Assembly: GCA_947624945.1 (NCBI GenBank)
Contig: CANQMJ010000103.1
Span: 1 to 8,963, forward strand
DNA from: an uncultured Clostridia bacterium
GTDB taxonomy: Bacteria > Bacillota > Clostridia > Oscillospirales > CAG-272
Direction of reading: 5' to 3'
Length of the DNA stretch: 8,963 nt
The notes under the pieces: generated by a model
The model's input: the letters and a program-made list of their open reading frames with translations, nothing else
Databases searched by the model: none
What the model was told of the DNA's origin: nothing
Shown: one piece after another, positions 1 through 5,053 of the stretch
Layout: every line of letters begins with the position of its first letter
Numbering within the stretch: the stretch's first letter is position 1
Made by a program: the position numbers and the translations under genes

Positions 1-370
1 AATAGCCGTATATCGTCGTGTGTACGTTGTCGACGCGGAAGCCGTGTTCCTCCTCGACGTGCTTCGTCATCTCGTCGATGACGTGACATTCTGTGTGGAA
101 CAGCCGCCCGCACGACAAACATTTCAGATGAAAATGCGACTCGCACGATTCGTCCGCGGACGCATACTGATAGAGTGCGCCGCCGCCGTCGCCCGACACG
201 TAGCGTTTCACCTCTCCGTCGGCGGCGAATCCCGACAGCGCTCTGTATACGGTCGCCTCGCCGACGTCGAGTTTGCCCTCTGCGATGAGCTCGCGCACCG
301 TGAAGCAGCGGTCGGGGTAAGCTTTCATATATTCAAGTATCGCGCGCTTTTGCTTTGTCGAATACTTCAT
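1..370 (-). CDS. Fur-family metal-responsive repressor (Fur/Zur/PerR type), 3' end cut by window edge
   Basis: The first 123 codons of a Fur-family dimeric, metal-dependent repressor are present; the C-terminus lies beyond position 1. Residues 1-60 form the winged helix, with the typical ATVYRAL recognition-helix segment at 39-45. A short linker then leads into the metal-binding dimerisation domain, with the HFHLKC stretch at 79-84, the CxxC structural-zinc pair C84/C87 followed by G88, then H92, C95 and H96, and the beginning of the usual His-Gly-Phe and Ile-Tyr-Gly motifs (109-122). The start is the ATG at 370; a GAGG ribosome site lies five bases upstream (376-379). The gene is divergent from the xylosidase gene, and its own promoter is covered by Fur boxes, so autorepression is likely. 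The family call is firm. Whether it senses iron, zinc or peroxide cannot be settled: the HxHxxC-xx-CG arrangement is common in clostridial Zur-like proteins, while the operator resembles an iron Fur box. Confidence 0.93.
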   Translation of the reverse strand, partial: MKYSTKQKRAILEYMKAYPDRCFTVRELIAEGKLDVGEATVYRALSGFAADGEVKRYVSGDGGGALYQYASADESCESHFHLKCLSCGRLFHTECHVIDEMTKHVEEEHGFRVDNVHTTIYGY

Positions 371-384
371 TTATGCCTCGAAAA

Positions 385-405
385 TGAAAATGATTATCAT
401 TATCG
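385..405. promoter_or_regulatory. Two overlapping Fur boxes at the fur-like gene start site
   Basis: Positions 386-404 read GAAAATGATTATCATTATC and match 17 of 19 bases of the classical Fur box GATAATGATAATCATTATC. In the 7-1-7 description (TGATAATNATTATCA), the segment 385-399 matches 13 of 14 fixed positions. A second copy shifted by six bases (391-405) matches 12 of 14. This six-base shift is the arrangement known to load two Fur dimers on opposite faces of the helix. The boxes sit just downstream of the -10 element of the Fur-like gene, across its expected start site, so binding should block transcription of that gene. The matches are seen directly; autoregulation is inferred. Confidence 0.85.
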
Positions 406-407
406 GA

Positions 408-436
408 ATTATACCACGATGTTTTGTATATTGCAA
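408..436 (-). promoter_or_regulatory. Sigma-A promoter of the Fur-family gene
   Basis: On the minus strand, a -35 element TTGCAA (431-436) is followed by a 17-base spacer and a perfect -10 element TATAAT (408-413). The predicted start, about seven bases further on, falls near 401, inside the doubled Fur box, giving a leader of roughly 30 bases. Confidence 0.85.
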
Positions 437-468
437 GCATATAAAATAAAAAATCCGCCGTTTTTGTG

Positions 469-497
469 TTGCGGCACAGACTTTTATATGTTAGAAT
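469..497 (+). promoter_or_regulatory. Probable sigma-A promoter of the GH39 gene
   Basis: TTGCGG (469-474), a 17-base spacer and TAGAAT (492-497) form a moderate promoter with start near 504 and a leader of about 30 bases. Its -35 lies 32 bases from the -35 of the divergent Fur-family gene, so the two promoters are back to back. The Fur boxes lie more than 60 bases upstream of this -35 and do not overlap it. Confidence 0.6.
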
Positions 498-533
498 AAA
501 ATAAAATCAACCGGTGACGGGAGGAAAACACAA

Positions 534-2051
534 ATGAAAGAGCCGCGCAAAATTACAGTCACAGAAGGCGACAGCGCCATATTCAACAACAACGTCGACT
601 ACTGCGTCGGAACGGGACGCATCGGACTCGCGCTGTCGCGCGAGTATATGGACGAGCTGCGATTCGTTCAGGAGCACATAGGATTCTCGCACATACGCGG
701 TCACGGACTGTTCTCCGACGACATGTCCATATACCACGAGTACCGCGACAGCGACGGGAACACGCGCGTCGAATACAACTTCACCTACCTCGACCGCGTG
801 TTCGACGATTATCACAAAGTCGGCATACGCCCGTTTTTGGAACTCGGCTTCATGCCGTCGCGCCTCGCGAGCGGCACGCAGACGCTGTTTTACTGGCGCG
901 CCAACACGACGCCGCCCCACGACTACAACGCGTGGTGCGCGCTTGTGACGTCTACGCTCACGCATCTCGTCGAGCGTTACGGCAACGAAGCGTACGAGTA
1001 CCCGATAGAGGTGTGGAACGAGCCGAATCTGCCGGGATTCTGGGAGCACGCTGACATGAAGGAGTATTTCCGCCTGTTCAAATCGACATTCACCGCGATA
1101 AAAGCGCTCGACGAACGATTCCGCGTCGGCGGACCCGCCGTCTGCGGCGGCACAGACGAGAAATGGATACGCGCGTTCCTCGAATTCTGCCGCGATGAGG
1201 GACTGCACCCCGACTTCGTCACGCGCCATCACTACACGATCGAGCAGCCCGAGGAGATCGGTCACTACGCGTACGCGAAGCTGATGGACCCCGAATACGG
1301 GTTCGCGAATCTGCAAACGACGCGCGACATCATCGACTCGTTTGACGAGTTCCGCGGTCTGCCGATACATATAACCGAATTTAACTCGTCATATACGCCG
1401 AAGGGCGTCATACACGACACGAACCTCAACGCCGCCTGCATAGCGCAGCAGCTCTCGCGTCTCGGCGACGTAAACGAGTCGTACTCGTACTGGACGTTCG
1501 GCGACGTGTTCGAGGAGCTCGGCGTGCCGTACGCGATTTTCCACGGCGGATTCGGTCTTGTCGCCGAAGGATGCGTGCCGAAGCCGACGTTTTGGACGTT
1601 CGCGTTTTATAAAAAGCTGAAATGCGCGGGCTCCGACTGCGTACACAAGGACGACAGCTGCGTCGTCGTCCGCACCGACGACGGCGGATATGCGGGTGTT
1701 ATGTGGAACATCGCCGACAGCGACGGCGGCGAGCTGACGCTGACGCTCGCGCTGCCCGGCGGCCGTGAGTCGTGCCTTATGACGCAGACCGTCGACGAGG
1801 ACGTATGCAATCCTCTGCGCGTGTGGCACGACATGGGCGAGCATCCGCACCCCGACGAGTCGGAGCTGCGTCTGCTCCGCGACGCGGCGACGCCTCTCGT
1901 CCAAACCGAGCGCATAAAGCCCGAGGACGGCATGCTGACGCATACGTTCACAGTCGGCAGAAACGGCGTCGTCTACTTCGAGCTTCGTCCGGGCGAAATA
2001 AAGTCCGACCGCGGCTACGACTACGAGAGGACCGTCGGACAGACGATGTAG
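534..2051 (+). CDS. xynB: Glycoside hydrolase family 39 beta-xylosidase
   Basis: A 505-residue protein of the usual length for bacterial GH39 beta-D-xylosidases, which release xylose from the non-reducing ends of xylo-oligosaccharides with retention of configuration. Family signatures are clear: RGHGLFSDDM (55-64), the TIM-barrel stretch ending GIRPFLELGFMPS (97-109), VWNEPNLPGFW (160-170) with the likely acid/base Glu163, RHHYT (231-235), and ITEFNSSY (280-287) with the likely nucleophile Glu282. After the barrel (to about residue 350) comes a C-terminal beta-rich region, consistent with the GH39 accessory sandwich. There is no signal peptide or membrane segment, so it should act in the cytoplasm on imported oligosaccharides. 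The ATG at 534 has a strong GGGAGG site (519-524) nine bases upstream. The gene stands alone, divergent from the Fur-family gene and convergent with the glycosyltransferase gene. Exact substrate is inferred from family; some GH39 members cleave other glycosides. Confidence 0.9.
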   Translation: MKEPRKITVTEGDSAIFNNNVDYCVGTGRIGLALSREYMDELRFVQEHIGFSHIRGHGLFSDDMSIYHEYRDSDGNTRVEYNFTYLDRVFDDYHKVGIRPFLELGFMPSRLASGTQTLFYWRANTTPPHDYNAWCALVTSTLTHLVERYGNEAYEYPIEVWNEPNLPGFWEHADMKEYFRLFKSTFTAIKALDERFRVGGPAVCGGTDEKWIRAFLEFCRDEGLHPDFVTRHHYTIEQPEEIGHYAYAKLMDPEYGFANLQTTRDIIDSFDEFRGLPIHITEFNSSYTPKGVIHDTNLNAACIAQQLSRLGDVNESYSYWTFGDVFEELGVPYAIFHGGFGLVAEGCVPKPTFWTFAFYKKLKCAGSDCVHKDDSCVVVRTDDGGYAGVMWNIADSDGGELTLTLALPGGRESCLMTQTVDEDVCNPLRVWHDMGEHPHPDESELRLLRDAATPLVQTERIKPEDGMLTHTFTVGRNGVVYFELRPGEIKSDRGYDYERTVGQTM

Positions 2052-2095
2052 GAATGATGTAGGGAGAAGTTTTGGTTTCGGGGACCCCTTTTTGT

Positions 2096-2147
2096 AGAAA
2101 GGTAGGAGTTTTGTCGCTTACGCGGCAAACTCCTGTCCCTACCTTCT
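2096..2147. repeat. Long imperfect inverted repeat downstream of the GH39 gene
   Basis: A three-part hairpin lies in the convergent intergenic region. The inner stem pairs 2113-2117 with 2122-2126 (one G-T wobble) around a TTAC loop. The middle stem pairs GGAGTTT (2105-2111) with AAACTCC (2127-2133). The outer stem pairs AAGGTA (2099-2104) with TACCTT (2140-2145), leaving six bases bulged on the right, and can extend a little further. A small palindrome GGGGACCCC (2080-2088) precedes it, and GGAGAAG (2063-2069) offers an alternative partner for CTTCTCC (2143-2149). There is no clean T-run after the stem, so it is not a textbook terminator. It may belong to a dispersed intergenic repeat family; this cannot be tested from one copy. 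Confidence 0.6.
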
Positions 2148-2229
2148 CCAAAAGCGGACCGATTAGTGCATATCTTAAGCTATCTCCGAGGACATTGTTT
2201 TCGTTTACTCTTTCCAGCAAAAAAATGTC

Positions 2230-2308
2230 ATAAAAGTTTTTGAAAAGAGAGGGTGCAGGGAGAGAGAAACTTTTTTCAAAAAGTTTCTCTCTCCCTGAAA
2301 ACTTTTAT
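2230..2308. repeat. Nested perfect palindrome between convergent genes; possible bidirectional terminator
   Basis: The arms 2256-2275 and 2278-2297 are perfect 20-base reverse complements separated by only two bases. Outside them a second perfect 11-base pair, ATAAAAGTTTT (2230-2240) and AAAACTTTTAT (2298-2308), encloses the structure, with 15 unpaired purine-rich bases (2241-2255) on the left side only. The element ends four bases before the stop codon of the minus-strand glycosyltransferase gene (2313-2315). Its position between convergent genes and its extreme symmetry suggest transcription termination from both sides, or a miniature palindromic repeat inserted there. The pairing is seen directly; the function is inferred. 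Confidence 0.75.
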
Positions 2309-2312
2309 TAAA

Positions 2313-3422
2313 TCAAATTTCATGCATTTTATGATATATCACGGCGGCGGCGTCGGGCAGAGAAAGTGCGGCGAGCGCCGACGACATCGACCGCAGCTTA
2401 TCGTCGTCGCGCAGCGTGCGCAGACTTAGCTGCGCCACCTCCTCGACGCCGTCGGTCGTGACGGCGCCGCCGCAGTCGACGAAGTACCGGCGGTTCCCCT
2501 CCTCGCATCCGGCGACGGCGTCGACGAACACCATCGGCAGGCGCTTCACCGCCGCCTCGGTCACGCTTATGCCGCCCGGCTTCGTCAGGTACAGGTCGGC
2601 GGTGTCCATCAGCGCCGACACGTTGCCGACGAATCCGAGCACACGAACGCTGCCGCTGCCGCCGAAATCGTGTTCGAGCTCATACAGCAGCTTCTCGTTC
2701 GTCCCGCATACGACGGTCAAAACCTCGCGCTCCCCGTCGAGCCTCTCCGCGATCTCGCGCACGAGAGACTTCATCGGTCCACACCCCATGCTGCCGCACA
2801 TGAGTATAATGTGCCGCTTCCCGTCCGCAACCGCATACTCCGCGACCGCCGACTGCGGCTGTTTATTATAGAACATGCGCCTCACCGGAAGCCCCGACAC
2901 GACGATGCGCTCGCGCAAAACGCCGTGACCGACGAAGCTGTCCGTCAACTCCGTCGTCGGGATGAAGCAGAAGTCGCAGTCGTTCTCGCTCACCATCGGG
3001 TAAACGGTGTAGTCCGTGATAAGCACCGACGTGCGGAGCGTGAGCGAATACTCCCTTTTCGCCTCGGTCAGTATCGCCGCCGCGAAAACATGCGTGCATA
3101 CGACGGCGTCGTAGCCGCCGTCCTTTATGTAATCGGCGAGCTTTTTCGCCCCCGATGCGAATATGTGATATACGGCGGAATCCTCGTCGAGCAGCTCCGG
3201 GTGATCCTCTGTGAAGGTATAACCCTTGTCAAACAGCTTCGGCGCGTGGCGGTAAAGCCGCACGTGCCATTTAGCGATGAAATCCGAAAACGTCTTCGAT
3301 ACGAACGACAGCGCGTCCGCAAAACCGCACCTCTCACCCATCAGCTCGTAGTATTCCATGATCGCCTTCGCGCAGGAGTTGTGTCCCTCTCCCGTGCTGC
3401 ACGATAAAAAAAGCGTCCTCAT
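2313..3422 (-). CDS. GT28-type glycosyltransferase, MGDG-synthase / diacylglycerol glucosyltransferase-like
   Basis: A 369-residue enzyme with the two-domain GT-B fold of family GT28. The N-terminal half matches the MGDG-synthase domain: STGEGHNS (9-16) near the start, and VLITDYTVYP (133-142). The C-terminal half holds a glycine-rich turn GSMGCGPM (210-217), VRVLGFVGNV (259-268), TKPGGISVTEA (280-290) and EEGN (307-310), the region that binds the nucleotide-sugar donor. Relatives such as UgtP/YpfP add glucose or galactose to diacylglycerol at the inner membrane face, making glycolipids and lipoteichoic-acid anchors. There is no signal peptide or membrane helix, as expected for a peripheral enzyme. 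An in-frame TAG immediately precedes the ATG at 3422, so no longer form is possible. The only ribosome-site match, GGAGGG (3439-3444), is an unusually distant 16 bases away. Donor, acceptor and processivity are not determinable. Confidence 0.88.
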   Translation of the reverse strand: MRTLFLSCSTGEGHNSCAKAIMEYYELMGERCGFADALSFVSKTFSDFIAKWHVRLYRHAPKLFDKGYTFTEDHPELLDEDSAVYHIFASGAKKLADYIKDGGYDAVVCTHVFAAAILTEAKREYSLTLRTSVLITDYTVYPMVSENDCDFCFIPTTELTDSFVGHGVLRERIVVSGLPVRRMFYNKQPQSAVAEYAVADGKRHIILMCGSMGCGPMKSLVREIAERLDGEREVLTVVCGTNEKLLYELEHDFGGSGSVRVLGFVGNVSALMDTADLYLTKPGGISVTEAAVKRLPMVFVDAVAGCEEGNRRYFVDCGGAVTTDGVEEVAQLSLRTLRDDDKLRSMSSALAALSLPDAAAVIYHKMHEI

Positions 3423-3431
3423 CTATAAACA

Positions 3432-3454
3432 GCGCGGTCCCTCCGGCGCCGCGC
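3432..3454 (-). promoter_or_regulatory. Leader hairpin with the Shine-Dalgarno in its loop
   Basis: In the glycosyltransferase mRNA leader, GCGCGG (minus strand, 3454-3449) can pair perfectly with CCGCGC (3437-3432). The 11-base loop contains the gene's only GGAGGG ribosome-site match (3444-3439). The hairpin lies nine bases before the ATG. The pairing is seen; an effect on translation is inferred. Confidence 0.45.
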
Positions 3455-3479
3455 GATCCTTTCGATTTTTGTCCGTCCC

Positions 3480-3510
3480 GTACCGCTCACTGTATTAGTC
3501 AGTGTGGTAC
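3480..3510 (-). promoter_or_regulatory. Inverted repeat at the 5' end of the glycosyltransferase transcript
   Basis: GTACC (3480-3484) and CACTG (3488-3492) are mirrored by CAGTG (3500-3504) and GGTAC (3506-3510), giving a two-step stem with a small asymmetric internal loop and a seven-base apex. It begins at about the predicted transcription start of the minus-strand gene, so it could be a 5' RNA stem-loop or a protein-binding operator. Confidence 0.5.
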
Positions 3511-3526
3511 ATTATGTATTATACAT
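3508..3526. promoter_or_regulatory. Overlapping palindromes across the -10 box (operator candidate)
   Basis: ATGTATTATACAT (3514-3526) is a perfect 6-1-6 palindrome covering the -10 element of the glycosyltransferase promoter. It overlaps a perfect 5-1-5 palindrome TACATTATGTA (3508-3518). Such symmetry over a core promoter is typical of repressor operators, but part of it follows from the TATAAT sequence itself. Confidence 0.4.
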
Positions 3527-3546
3527 CAGCGCGCATTCGTTGTCAA
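3518..3546 (-). promoter_or_regulatory. Perfect-consensus sigma-A promoter of the glycosyltransferase gene
   Basis: On the minus strand, TTGACA (3541-3546), a 17-base spacer and TATAAT (3518-3523) match the consensus at every hexamer position with optimal spacing. The AT-rich palindrome GAAAATTTTC (3548-3557) lies just upstream of the -35, where an UP element would sit. Start expected near 3511, giving a leader of about 90 bases with the two hairpins described separately. Confidence 0.9.
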
Positions 3547-3560
3547 TGAAAATTTTCGCA

Positions 3561-3578
3561 AAGACGAAAAGCCGTCTT
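3561..3578. repeat. Small inverted repeat between divergent promoters
   Basis: AAGACG (3561-3566) and CGTCTT (3573-3578) form a six-base stem with a six-base loop, upstream of both divergent promoters. It could be a regulator site or chance; it is too short to be sure. Confidence 0.3.
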
Positions 3579-3583
3579 ATTAA

Positions 3584-3646
3584 ATTTGCGGCGCGCATGC
3601 GTATATCCGTCAAACCGCAGATAATGCTTGCGCGCGCGGCGCAAAT
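3584..3646. repeat. GC-rich inverted repeat flanking and entering the mtaB promoter
   Basis: The 13-base segment 3584-3596 is the reverse complement of 3634-3646 with one mismatch (12 of 13), 37 bases apart. The right arm lies inside the spacer between the -35 and -10 elements of the mtaB promoter, so a protein bridging both arms, or a cruciform, would affect that promoter. Confidence 0.45.
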
Positions 3647-3656
3647 GTGATATACT
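3628..3656 (+). promoter_or_regulatory. Extended -10 promoter of mtaB
   Basis: TTGCGC (3628-3633), a 17-base spacer and TATACT (3651-3656), preceded by the extended -10 motif TGA (3648-3650). The start is expected near 3663, giving a leader of about 27 bases. Confidence 0.75.
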
Positions 3657-3689
3657 GCTTACAGTGAATTTTATCGGAGCTTTTTGCGA

Positions 3690-5006
3690 ATGAATAATCC
3701 TGCGACCGTCCCGACCGCGTCCGTTTTGACGCTCGGGTGCAAGGTCAACCAATACGAGAGCGAGGCGATAGCGGAGCGTCTTTGCGCGCTCGGCTTCGAA
3801 CTTCGCGACGTGGACGACGTCTGCGACGTCTACATAATCAATACGTGCGCGGTCACGGCTGAGGCGGAGCGCAAGAGCCGCCGGCTCATACGGCGCGCAT
3901 ACCGCAAAAACGCAGACGCGCACATCATCGTCTGCGGCTGCATGACGCAGTCTGCGCCCGACAACGCGCGTCTCGACGGCGTCGACGTCATAATAGGCAA
4001 CAAAAATAAGCTCGCCGCTGCGGACGAGGCGCTTGCGCTTATACGCGACGGCAGACCGTCGACGCCGCGCGTGCTCGTCACCGACATCGCGGTCGAGCGC
4101 ACCGTCGAAGAAATGGCGATAACGACAGCGCCGCGCACGCGCGCGGTCGTGAAGATATGCGACGGCTGTGGCGGCAAGTGCGCGTACTGCCTTATCCCGT
4201 CGATGAGAGGTCCTGTCCGCTCGCGGTCGATAGATTCTGTCACATCGGAGGTGCGAGGACTCGCTTCGTCCGGCTGCCGCGAAATAGTTTTGACCGGTAT
4301 CGAGACGGCGTCGTTCGGACACGACACGGGCGAGCGTCTCGTCGACCTCTTGCGCACGGTCGCCGGCATCGACGGCGTCGAGCGCATACGGCTCGGCTCG
4401 CTCGAGCCGACGGTCATAACCGACGATTTCGTCCGCGCTGCCGTCGAGCTGCCGAAGCTCGTGCCGCACTATCATCTGTCGCTGCAAAGCGGGTCGTCAA
4501 GCACGCTCGCGAGGATGCGGCGCAAATACACCGCCGAGTTTGCGATGGCGAAAATCGAGACGCTGCGCGGTGCGCTGCCGGATGTGATGTTCACGACTGA
4601 CGTTATCGTCGGTTTTCCCGGCGAGACGGACGCGGACTTTGAGGAAACGGTCGAGTTTGCAAGAAAAGCGAAGTTTCTGCATATGCATGTCTTTCAGTTC
4701 TCGCCTCGGCGCGGTACGGTGGCGGAGGCGATGGAAGGACAGATACCCGAATCGGTCAAACGCGAGCGGTCGGCGCGCCTCATCGCCGAGGGTGAAGTCA
4801 TACGCGACAGCGTCGTCGGCGAATATGTATCGCGCACACCAACCGCACCTGTGCTGTTCGAATCCGACATCGACGGTATGCATGCGGGGCGCACGCCGAA
4901 CTTCGTCGAGGTAAGGACGCGTCGGTGCGGCGTCGTCCCGGGCGAGATAAGAAACGTCAGACTTGTCGGACACGAAAACGGCGTCGCGTTCGGCGAGGTC
5001 GAATGA
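3690..5006 (+). CDS. mtaB: tRNA t6A37 methylthiotransferase MtaB (radical SAM)
   Basis: This 438-residue enzyme matches the MtaB branch of the MiaB/RimO methylthiotransferases. They insert a methylthio group at C2 of N6-threonylcarbamoyladenosine-37 in ANN-decoding tRNAs, using two 4Fe-4S clusters and S-adenosylmethionine. The N-terminal UPF0004 domain shows LGCKVNQYESEA, NTCAVTAEAERKSRR and CGCMTQ, giving auxiliary-cluster cysteines C17, C53 and C84. The radical-SAM motif CxxxCxxC is C160, C164, C167, followed by IPSMRGPVRSR; SLQSGS and DVIVGFPGET are further family blocks. A TRAM-like RNA-binding domain occupies about residues 383-438. An additional cysteine, C157, sits where many relatives have glutamine. 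Two starts compete: TTG at 3684, four bases after GGAG (3676-3679), and ATG at 3690, ten bases after it. I chose ATG as the commoner codon; the TTG form would add two residues. Its own promoter and a terminator make it a single-gene unit. Confidence 0.94.
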   Translation: MNNPATVPTASVLTLGCKVNQYESEAIAERLCALGFELRDVDDVCDVYIINTCAVTAEAERKSRRLIRRAYRKNADAHIIVCGCMTQSAPDNARLDGVDVIIGNKNKLAAADEALALIRDGRPSTPRVLVTDIAVERTVEEMAITTAPRTRAVVKICDGCGGKCAYCLIPSMRGPVRSRSIDSVTSEVRGLASSGCREIVLTGIETASFGHDTGERLVDLLRTVAGIDGVERIRLGSLEPTVITDDFVRAAVELPKLVPHYHLSLQSGSSSTLARMRRKYTAEFAMAKIETLRGALPDVMFTTDVIVGFPGETDADFEETVEFARKAKFLHMHVFQFSPRRGTVAEAMEGQIPESVKRERSARLIAEGEVIRDSVVGEYVSRTPTAPVLFESDIDGMHAGRTPNFVEVRTRRCGVVPGEIRNVRLVGHENGVAFGEVE

Positions 5007-5009
5007 AAG

Positions 5010-5046
5010 CATGAAAAAAGGCATCCCATGAGGGATGCCTTTCATG
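5010..5046. terminator. Bidirectional intrinsic terminator between mtaB and msmK-like genes
   Basis: A perfect 11-base stem, AAAGGCATCCC (5017-5027) with GGGATGCCTTT (5032-5042), closes on the loop ATGA. It extends outward with CATGAAA/TTTCATG (5010-5016 and 5040-5046) if three A residues are bulged. Read on the minus strand, the GC-rich stem is followed by six T residues, a textbook terminator for the ATPase gene. Read on the plus strand it is followed by TTTCATGTTTT, a weaker tract for mtaB. It starts three bases after the mtaB stop. Confidence 0.93.
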
Positions 5047-5053
5047 TTTTGAT

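Noticed and set aside
507..1370. 287-codon minus-strand frame opposite the GH39 gene
   Set aside because: The GH39 frame contains all catalytic motifs; the opposite frame shows none.
3543..4487. 314-codon minus-strand frame opposite mtaB
   Set aside because: Runs through the divergent promoter region and antisense to conserved mtaB motifs; arginine-rich noise.
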